Source: Clostridiales bacterium
Lineage (GTDB): Bacteria > Bacillota > Clostridia > Christensenellales > Aristaeellaceae
Assembly (NCBI GenBank): GCA_015056325.1
Contig: SVGL01000025.1
Coordinates: forward strand, 1 to 36,782
Direction of reading: 5' to 3'
DNA length: 36,782 bases
The first letter of the stretch is position 1. Each line of letters opens with the position of its first letter. Made by a program: the position numbers and the translations under genes. Positions 26,907 through 33,049 of the stretch are shown one piece after another. A model generated the notes under the pieces. It was not told the origin of the DNA and ran no database searches. It saw only the letters and a list, made by a program, of their open reading frames with translations.

Positions 26907-27671
26907 ATGATCGAAAAATGGCCGGTTTCCTACCCCGCCTCCACCGGCGCGGAGGACCGCAATGTATATGTGTACGTCCCCGACTGCACAGAAGAAGAGG
27001 CGGACGCCCGATTCCCCGTGCTGTACATGTTCGACGGGCACAACGTGTTTTTTGACGACGACGCTACCTACGGCAAGTGCTGGGGCATGAAGGAGTACAT
27101 GGACGAGACCGAAACGCCCATGATCATCGTGGCGGTGGAATGCAATTCGCATCCCGACAACGGCAGACTCCGCGAGTACTCCCCCTTCAACTTCTCCTGG
27201 AAGAAGATGAACATCCGCGGCGAGGGCCAAGACACCATGGACTGGTTCACCCGGGTGCTCAAGCCCATGATCGACAAGCGCTACCCCACCATGCCCGAGC
27301 GGGAATCGACCTTCATCGCCGGTTCCTCCATGGGCGGACTGATGAGCCTCTACGCTGTCATCAAGTACAACGACGTGTTCTCCCGCGCGGCGTGTCTCAG
27401 CCCCAGCCTGTGGACGGCTCCCTGGCGGGTCACTGACCTCGTCCAGCGCGCCAAGCTCAGCCCGGATACGGTGATCTACATGGACTACGGCTCCCGCGAG
27501 ATGGGCAATCGCAAGGCCATGCGCAAGGTGTTTGCCTCCGTCACCGCAAGGCTGATGGAAAAGAAGGTGTGGCTTACCAGCCGCATCGTTCCCAACGGCG
27601 ACCACTGCGAAGCCTGCTGGAAGGAGCAGATCCCCGTGTTCATGAATGTGCTGGAATATCACCGCAAGTAA
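26907..27671 (+). CDS. Alpha/beta-hydrolase, esterase D-like family
   Basis: Predicted cytosolic serine esterase of 254 residues. Seen: an oxyanion-region strand VLYMFDGHNVFFDDDATYG, the nucleophile elbow GSSMGG with Ser141, and a C-terminal GDHCEACW giving the catalytic His; the acid residue is probably the Asp in YMDYGSRE. No signal peptide. The ATG at 26907 lies 9 bases after TGGAG; an ATG five codons earlier has no ribosome site. The family (putative esterase, PF00756-like) includes feruloyl, S-formylglutathione and siderophore esterases. It is separated from the next hydrolase by a 131-bp repeat-bearing gap on the same strand. Confidence 0.85.
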   Translation: MIEKWPVSYPASTGAEDRNVYVYVPDCTEEEADARFPVLYMFDGHNVFFDDDATYGKCWGMKEYMDETETPMIIVAVECNSHPDNGRLREYSPFNFSWKKMNIRGEGQDTMDWFTRVLKPMIDKRYPTMPERESTFIAGSSMGGLMSLYAVIKYNDVFSRAACLSPSLWTAPWRVTDLVQRAKLSPDTVIYMDYGSREMGNRKAMRKVFASVTARLMEKKVWLTSRIVPNGDHCEACWKEQIPVFMNVLEYHRK

Positions 27672-27696
27672 CAAGGAATCGCGTCTGCGGACGCGA

Positions 27697-27755
27697 CCAA
27701 AGCCCGGAGCCCGGCTGGCGACTTTCCGGTCGCCCCTTGGATACCTTCGGATGCA
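27697..27755. repeat. Intergenic palindromic repeat, copy B
   Basis: Related to copy A at 1471-1512. The shared core is CTTTCCG(A/G)TCGCCC, then (C/T)TTGGA(A/T)ACCTTCGG, with the same orientation on the plus strand. A separate stem CGCGTC/GACGCG lies just upstream (about 27680-27695). It sits between the two hydrolase genes. Confidence 0.6.
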
Positions 27756-27802
27756 CGTCTATTCCACGCTCACGCGACTAACCCCGAAAAGGAGCTACAT
27801 AC

Positions 27803-28549
27803 ATGCAGACCTACTACACCAAATGGTACTCTCCCTCCATCGGCAAGGAGATGGAGATCAAGGTGTACGGCCACGCAGGCCGTCCCGTGCTGTTCGTCCC
27901 CTGCCAGGACGGACGCTTCTTCGACTTTGAGTCCTTCAAGATGACCGACGTCTGGGCTCCCTGGATCGAATCCGGCCAGTGCATGGTCTTTGCCATCGAC
28001 ACCCTCGATAAAGAGACCTACTCCGCCACCTACGAGAGCTTCTGGCGCATCCGCCGCCACGAGCAGTGGTTCGCCTACATCTGCAACGAGGTGGTGCCCT
28101 TCATGCAGGCCTACGCCAACGAGCGCAACGGCTGGACCGGCACGCCGGGCTGCATCGCCTTCGGCTGCTCCCTGGGTGCGACCCACGCGGCGAATCTGTA
28201 CTTCCGCCGCCCCGACCTGTTCGACGGCCTGCTGGCCCTGTCCGGCATCTACGACAGCGAGTACGGCTTCCCTGGCTACATGGATGAGCTGGTCTACGCC
28301 AACTCCCCCGTGCACTACCTGGCCGGCATGCCCGCGGATCACCCCTACATCCAGCAGTACAACCAGCACAAGGGTGTGATTGTGGTGGGTCAGGGCCCCT
28401 GGGAGGTCACCGACTCCACCTTCGCCCTGCGCGACATCTTCTTCCAGAAGGGCATCAACGTGTACGTGGACATCTGGGGCCACGACGTCCGCCACGACTG
28501 GGAGTGGTGGTACAAGCAGGTGCCCGTGCATCTTCCCAATATTCTGTGA
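27803..28549 (+). CDS. Putative esterase, alpha/beta-hydrolase fold (COG4947-like)
   Basis: Predicted cytosolic hydrolase of 248 residues. Seen: an N-terminal YYTKWYSPSIGKEMEIKVYG, the nucleophile elbow GCSLGATHAANL with Ser123, and a C-terminal WGHDVRHDWEWW that supplies the probable catalytic Asp and His. No signal peptide. AAGGAG lies 8 bases before the ATG. It is clearly different from the hydrolase before it, which shares only the fold. It stands immediately upstream of an ATP-grasp ligase; I recall hydrolases of this type next to ATP-grasp genes in other anaerobes, which suggests a shared pathway. The reaction is unknown. Confidence 0.85.
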   Translation: MQTYYTKWYSPSIGKEMEIKVYGHAGRPVLFVPCQDGRFFDFESFKMTDVWAPWIESGQCMVFAIDTLDKETYSATYESFWRIRRHEQWFAYICNEVVPFMQAYANERNGWTGTPGCIAFGCSLGATHAANLYFRRPDLFDGLLALSGIYDSEYGFPGYMDELVYANSPVHYLAGMPADHPYIQQYNQHKGVIVVGQGPWEVTDSTFALRDIFFQKGINVYVDIWGHDVRHDWEWWYKQVPVHLPNIL

Positions 28550-28570
28550 GGTGCTGCCCCCTCGGGCGGT

Positions 28571-28585
28571 TCGCGATTGAGTTGA
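28571..28585. repeat. 15-bp direct repeat, left copy
   Basis: TCGCGATTGAGTTGA, identical to 29943-29957. The pair brackets the ATP-grasp gene. The 190-bp gap here also has GAGTTGACTTT...CCCGG twice (about 28579-28599 and 28664-28680). Confidence 0.5.
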
Positions 28586-28740
28586 CTTTACATTCCCGGC
28601 TGAGCGCGCGGGTGAGTCCGGCACAGTACGCATCGCACGGTCGGCGGAGGGCCTCCCGCGCTGGAGTTGACTTTCCCCGGCAAAGACTTGAGAAAACACT
28701 TTGACAACCGAACAACATTCACATAAAGGAAGAATCAACC

Positions 28741-29934
28741 ATGAAAAATTTCGTGTTCATTTCCCCCAACTTCCCCACCAACTACTGGCAGTTCTGCAAG
28801 CACCTGAAGGACAACGGCCTGCGCGTGCTGGGCGTTGGCGACTGCCCCTACGATGACCTGCTGCCCGAGCTGCGCGCTTCCCTCACCGAGTACTACAAGG
28901 TCGGCTCCATGGAGAACTACGACGAGGTGTACCGCGCCGTGGCCTTCTTCATCAGCAAGTACGGCCGCATCGACTGGCTGGAGAGCAACAATGAGTACTG
29001 GCTGGAGCGCGACGCCATGCTGCGCACCGACTTCCACATCACCTCCGGCTTCCAGACCTCCGACATGGACCGCATCAAGTACAAGTCCAAGATGAAGCCC
29101 TACTACGAGGCTGTGGGTATCAAGACCGCCCGCTACCACATCGTGGACAACTACGATGCCTGCAAGGCCTTCATCGACGTGGTGGGCTACCCCGTCATCG
29201 TCAAGCCCGACAACGGCGTGGGCGCCTCCAGCACCTACAAGCTCAAGAACGATGAGGAACTTCGTTCCTTCCTTTCTGAAAAAGACACGAATGTGTCCTA
29301 CATCATGGAGGAGTTCATCACCGCTGAGGTCAACAGCTACGACGCCATCATCGACTCCAACGGCGAGCCGATCTTCGAGACCGGCAACGTGACCCCCAAC
29401 TCCATCATGGACGTGGTCAACAACGGCGACAACTCCATCTACTACATCGTCAAGGAGCTGCCCGAGGATACCCGCAAGGCCGGCCGCGCGACGGTGAAGT
29501 CCTTCGGCGTCAAGAACCGCTTTGTGCACTTCGAGTTCTTCCGCCTGACCGCCGATCATCCCCACATGGGCAAGAAGGGCGACGTGGTGGCGCTGGAGGT
29601 CAACATGCGTCCCTGCGGCGGCTTCTCCCCCGACATGATGAACTTCGCCAACTCCACCGACGTGTACAAGATCTACGCCGACATGATCGCGTATGATTCT
29701 TCCCTGAAGACCGTGGGCGAGCGCAACTTCTGCGCCTTCGCCGGCCGCCGCGACGGCAAGAACTTCAAGCTCAGCCACGACGAGCTGTGCGCGAAGTACG
29801 CCGCCAACATGAAGATGGTCTCCCGCATCCCCGACGCTCTCTCCGGCGCCATGGGCAATCAGATGTACGTCGCCAACTTCCCCACCGAGGAAGCCATGAA
29901 CGCTTTCTACGCGGATGCGTGCGAGTGTCATTGA
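28741..29934 (+). CDS. ATP-grasp carboxylate-amine/thiol ligase, substrate unknown
   Basis: Cytosolic 397-residue enzyme predicted to activate a carboxylate as acyl-phosphate and join it to an amine or thiol. Seen: N-terminal pre-ATP-grasp Rossmann region (FVFISPNFPTNYWQFCKHL), ATP-grasp subdomain with GYPVIVKPDNGVGASST (149-165), hinge IMEEFI (about 188-193), HFEFF (263-267) and the metal-binding ALEVNMRPCGG (284-294, Glu286 and Asn288). AAAGGAAG lies 8 bases before the ATG. Codon use is strongly C/G-ending, so expression may be high. It follows two hydrolases on the same strand. It resembles general ATP-grasp ligases rather than Ddl, PurK or CarB. The product cannot be predicted. Confidence 0.88.
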   Translation: MKNFVFISPNFPTNYWQFCKHLKDNGLRVLGVGDCPYDDLLPELRASLTEYYKVGSMENYDEVYRAVAFFISKYGRIDWLESNNEYWLERDAMLRTDFHITSGFQTSDMDRIKYKSKMKPYYEAVGIKTARYHIVDNYDACKAFIDVVGYPVIVKPDNGVGASSTYKLKNDEELRSFLSEKDTNVSYIMEEFITAEVNSYDAIIDSNGEPIFETGNVTPNSIMDVVNNGDNSIYYIVKELPEDTRKAGRATVKSFGVKNRFVHFEFFRLTADHPHMGKKGDVVALEVNMRPCGGFSPDMMNFANSTDVYKIYADMIAYDSSLKTVGERNFCAFAGRRDGKNFKLSHDELCAKYAANMKMVSRIPDALSGAMGNQMYVANFPTEEAMNAFYADACECH

Positions 29935-29942
29935 CACTTTTC

Positions 29943-29957
29943 TCGCGATTGAGTTGA
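29943..29957. repeat. 15-bp direct repeat, right copy
   Basis: TCGCGATTGAGTTGA, identical to 28571-28585 and in the same orientation, 8 bases after the ATP-grasp stop. Possibly a footprint of insertion or a duplicated regulatory site. Confidence 0.5.
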
Positions 29958-30007
29958 GCGCCTCCGGTTTAGCTGCTTCCGCGTGAAATAGAAACAGAAC
30001 ATACACA

Positions 30008-30038
30008 GCGCGACCCACCCCCGGGCCGCGCTTTTCTT
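30008..30038 (+). terminator. Probable terminator of the ATP-grasp gene
   Basis: GC-rich stem GCGCG-ACCC / GGG-CCGCGC followed by TTTTCTT. It has a small mismatch but a plausible T tract. Confidence 0.6.
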
Positions 30039-30042
30039 ATAC

Positions 30043-30069
30043 TTATCCACAGAATATCCCTGTGGATAA
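30043..30069. promoter_or_regulatory. Inverted pair of perfect DnaA boxes
   Basis: TTATCCACA (30043-30051) and its exact inverse TGTGGATAA (30061-30069) with a 9-base spacer. Both match the consensus DnaA box. They lie just upstream of the trkA promoter. They may regulate trkA through DnaA or titrate it. The same sequence could also form an RNA hairpin with 10-base arms, but no T tract follows. Confidence 0.5.
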
Positions 30070-30094
30070 CCCTGTTTTCTTTTTGGATTCATTG

Positions 30095-30103
30095 TGATAT
30101 AAT
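30095..30103 (+). promoter_or_regulatory. trkA promoter (extended -10)
   Basis: TGATATAAT: perfect TATAAT at 30098-30103 with an upstream TG. The -35 region (TTTTCT) is poor, as is usual with an extended -10. The likely start is near 30110. Confidence 0.6.
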
Positions 30104-30112
30104 AGATTGTGT

Positions 30113-30137
30113 ATGCGGCAAATTCCGCATGCGGAAT
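30113..30137. promoter_or_regulatory. Interlocking palindromes in the trkA leader
   Basis: ATGCGG-6-CCGCAT (30113-30130) overlaps the perfect 16-base palindrome ATTCCGCATGCGGAAT (30122-30137), ending 3 bases before AGGAGG of trkA. It could be a repressor operator or two alternative RNA hairpins controlling access to the ribosome site. Confidence 0.5.
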
Positions 30138-30155
30138 ATTAGGAGGCATGCAAAT

Positions 30156-31520
30156 ATGCGAATCCTGATCGTCGGCGACGGCAAGGTCGGCCACACCCTG
30201 GCAACGGAACTCCTGCGCGAGGGCCACGACATTACCATCATCGACCAAGACGACGAAGTCATCAAGAAGACCACCGATAACCTTGACGTGATCTGTGTCC
30301 AGGGCAACGGAGCCAACGCCTCCACGCTCATGGAGGCCGAGGTGGACCGTGCAGATATTCTCATCGCTGCCACCGCCACAGACGAGATCAATATGCTTTG
30401 CTGCCTGATCGGCAAGCACCTGGGGGCAAAGTTTTCCATCGCCCGCATCCGTGACCCGGAATACGGCGAGTCCCTTCAGGTGCTGCAGCATGAGCTGGGC
30501 ATCGACATGACCATCAATCCCGAGCGCGCCACCGCCCAGGAAATCTCCCGTATGCTGCGCTTCCCCTTTGCCAACAATGTTGAACCCTTCGCCAAGGGCC
30601 GCGTGGAACTGGTAGAATTCCTGGCAAGGGAGGATGACGTTATCGTCGGCAAGCCCATGAAGGAGCTGACCGCCCGCCATTCTGACCTGCCCAAGGTGCT
30701 GTACTGCGCCGTGGAGAGGGAGGGCGCGGTTGTCATCCCCGGCGGCGATTTTGTCATCGAGCCTGGTGATCGCGTTCATGTAGCTGCGGACCTGGTTACC
30801 ATCACCCAGTTCTTCCGCCACATCGGCCGCAGCGCCAAGCCCGTCAAGAATATGATGGTGCTGGGCGGCGGACGCATCAGCTACTACCTGGCTAAAATGG
30901 TGGAACGCATGGGCATCCGTGTGTCCATGTTTGAAATCAACCCGGAGAAAGCGAAAATGCTCTCCGAGGCGCTGACCCATGCGGATATCATCGAGGGCGA
31001 CGGCACCGATCAGGATCTTCTGGAGCAGGAGAACCTGGCCGGTATGGACGCCTTCATCGCGCTCTCCAACCGGGATGAGGAAAACCTGATGGTCGGCCTG
31101 TATGCCAAAAACCGCGGCGTACCCAAGGTTATCGTCAAGACCAACCGCTATGCCTACAAGGACGTCATTGCCAACCTGGGCCTGGAGAACCTGGTCAGCC
31201 CCCGCATCATCACCTGCAACATGATCCTGCGCTACGTCCGCGCCCGCGTCAACGCCCACGGCACCACGGTGGAGAAGCTCTACCGCCTGGTGGACGGCAA
31301 GGCAGAGGCGCTTGAGTTCATCGCGAAAAAGGGCGATCCCTACGTCGGCATCCCGCTGAAGAAGCTGTCCGTGCGCAAGGGCACCCTGGTGGCCATCATC
31401 CTGCATAGGGGCAAGGTCATCGTGCCCTTCGGCGACGACGTGATCGAGGCCGGCGACCATGTGGTCATCATCTCCACCGCCAGCGGCATCTCCGATCTGA
31501 ACGAGGTCATCAAGAAATGA
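30156..31520 (+). CDS. trkA: Trk potassium uptake regulatory subunit TrkA
   Basis: Cytoplasmic gating ring of the Trk/Ktr potassium transporter; binds NAD(H) or ATP. Seen: two RCK units in tandem, the first with nucleotide loop GDGKVG (7-12) and the acidic IIDQDDE after strand 2, the second with MVLGGGRISYYLAKMVERMG (about 230-250). Each is followed by a TrkA-C domain (about 140-220 and 370-450). The 454 residues match the long double-RCK TrkA rather than single KtrA. The ATG at 30156 follows AGGAGG by 9 bases; a start nine codons earlier lies inside the palindrome and is rejected. It overlaps trkH by 4 bases (ATGA). Confidence 0.96.
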   Translation: MRILIVGDGKVGHTLATELLREGHDITIIDQDDEVIKKTTDNLDVICVQGNGANASTLMEAEVDRADILIAATATDEINMLCCLIGKHLGAKFSIARIRDPEYGESLQVLQHELGIDMTINPERATAQEISRMLRFPFANNVEPFAKGRVELVEFLAREDDVIVGKPMKELTARHSDLPKVLYCAVEREGAVVIPGGDFVIEPGDRVHVAADLVTITQFFRHIGRSAKPVKNMMVLGGGRISYYLAKMVERMGIRVSMFEINPEKAKMLSEALTHADIIEGDGTDQDLLEQENLAGMDAFIALSNRDEENLMVGLYAKNRGVPKVIVKTNRYAYKDVIANLGLENLVSPRIITCNMILRYVRARVNAHGTTVEKLYRLVDGKAEALEFIAKKGDPYVGIPLKKLSVRKGTLVAIILHRGKVIVPFGDDVIEAGDHVVIISTASGISDLNEVIKK

Positions 31521-32962
31521 ATATAAAGCTGCTATTGCGCCTTTTGGGCGCGATCCTGCTGGTGGAAGCCGCTGCGATGCTCCCCGCCCTGCTGATCGCC
31601 ATCGGCTATGGCGAAGGGGACGCCCTTGCCTTCGTCTGGCCGATGCTGCTGCTCATCCTTATCGGTGTACCGCTGCGGCTTTTCATCAAGGCTGAACAGA
31701 CGAATCTGCGCGCCCGCGAAGGCTTCCTGGTGGTATCCCTGGCCTGGGTGCTGCTGTCGGTCTTCGGCGCGCTGCCCTTCGTTTTCAGCGGCGTGATCCC
31801 CAATTTTGTAGACGCGCTGTTTGAGTCCGTTTCCGGCTTCACCACCACCGGCGCCTCCATCATGACCCAGATTGAAGGCCAGCCTCACGGCGTGATGTTC
31901 TGGCGCTCCTTCACCCACTGGATCGGCGGCATGGGCGTGCTGGTGCTCACCCTGGCGCTGCTGCCCCAGATGTCCGGGCGGACGAGTCACCTGGTGCGCG
32001 CTGAATCCCCCGGCCCGACGCTGTCGAAGATTGTCCCCCGCATGGGTGACACCGCCAAGATCCTGTACACCATTTACGGTGTGCTGACGGTGGCCGAGTT
32101 CCTGCTGCTGATGCTGGCAGGCATGAACGCCTATGACGCGGCCATCCATGCTATGGGCACGGCAGGTACCGGCGGCTTCAGCAACTATGCCGCCAGCGTG
32201 GGACACTTTGATTCTGCACTGATCGACGCCATTGTCACCCTGTTCATGGTGCTCTTCGGCGTGAACTTCGTGCTGTACTACAAACTGTTCCTGAGGGACT
32301 TGAAGGAAATCAAGGCCAACGAGGAACTGAAGTGGTACCTGTCCATCTATGTGGGCGTGACTGCTTTCATCACCCTGATCATCCTGCCTCAGAAGGGCAA
32401 TTTCTTCACCGCGCTGCGTTATTCTTCCTTCCAGGTCGCCTCCATCGTGTCCACCACCGGCTATGCTACGGATAATTTCGACCTCTGGCCCCTGGCTGCG
32501 CGGATGCTGATCCTGGTGATCATGTTCTTCGGCTCCTGCGCTGGCTCCACCGCTGGCGGCATGAAGATCTGCCGCATCGGGATGCTGAGCAAGCAGGCCG
32601 TCCGCGAGGTTCGCCATACCATTCAGCCCCGCAAGACCATGGTCGTCCGCTTTGAGGGCAAGGCTGTGGACGAAGGCGTGCTGCGTCAGGTGGCGACGTT
32701 CGCCTTCATCTATGTGGCGCTGATCGTGCTTGGCGGCTTCCTTCTCTCCCTGGAGGGCCGCTACGATATGATGACCAACTTCTCCGCAGCGCTGACCTGC
32801 GTGAGCAACGTGGGCCCCGGCTTCGGTGAGGTCGGCCCGGCAGGCGGCTTCAGCGGATACGGCCCCTTCGCCAAGCTCCTGTCCAGCTTCCTGATGCTGG
32901 CAGGCCGTCTGGAAATCTTCCCCATGCTGGCGCTGTTCCACCCCGCGATGTGGCGCAAATAA
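31517..32962 (+). CDS. trkH: Trk potassium uptake membrane subunit TrkH
   Basis: Pore-forming potassium transporter of four M1-P-M2 repeats with two extra N-terminal segments, 481 residues. Seen: the four selectivity-filter loops SGFTTTGASIM, GTAGTGGFSNY, VSTTGYATDNF and SNVGPGFGEVGP, each with the conserved filter glycine. The conserved basic residue in the GSTAGGMKICR segment is present. The start overlaps the trkA stop (ATGA), which indicates translational coupling, and the pair forms a complete system. It ends at a strong terminator facing the large surface-protein gene. Confidence 0.96.
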   Translation: MNIKLLLRLLGAILLVEAAAMLPALLIAIGYGEGDALAFVWPMLLLILIGVPLRLFIKAEQTNLRAREGFLVVSLAWVLLSVFGALPFVFSGVIPNFVDALFESVSGFTTTGASIMTQIEGQPHGVMFWRSFTHWIGGMGVLVLTLALLPQMSGRTSHLVRAESPGPTLSKIVPRMGDTAKILYTIYGVLTVAEFLLLMLAGMNAYDAAIHAMGTAGTGGFSNYAASVGHFDSALIDAIVTLFMVLFGVNFVLYYKLFLRDLKEIKANEELKWYLSIYVGVTAFITLIILPQKGNFFTALRYSSFQVASIVSTTGYATDNFDLWPLAARMLILVIMFFGSCAGSTAGGMKICRIGMLSKQAVREVRHTIQPRKTMVVRFEGKAVDEGVLRQVATFAFIYVALIVLGGFLLSLEGRYDMMTNFSAALTCVSNVGPGFGEVGPAGGFSGYGPFAKLLSSFLMLAGRLEIFPMLALFHPAMWRK

Positions 32963-32969
32963 ACCACAC

Positions 32970-32996
32970 AAGGACGCTGATGCAGCGTCCTTTTTT
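32970..32996 (+). terminator. trkAH terminator
   Basis: Stem AAGGACGCTG / CAGCGTCCTT with an ATG loop and a run of six T residues. Confidence 0.9.
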
Positions 32997-33005
32997 CATG
33001 CATGC

Positions 33006-33039
33006 AAAAAGACGGCAGACCATCTAACGGTCTGCCGTC
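33006..33039 (-). terminator. Terminator of the large surface-protein gene
   Basis: Perfect 11-base stem GACGGCAGACC / GGTCTGCCGTC (33011-33039) with a 7-base loop. On the minus strand it is followed by five T residues. Confidence 0.9.
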
Positions 33040-33049
33040 ATGGGTTTGA

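Noticed and set aside
30043..30069. Chromosomal replication origin
   Set aside because: Only two DnaA boxes, no AT-rich unwinding region, and no dnaA, dnaN, gidA or rpmH nearby.
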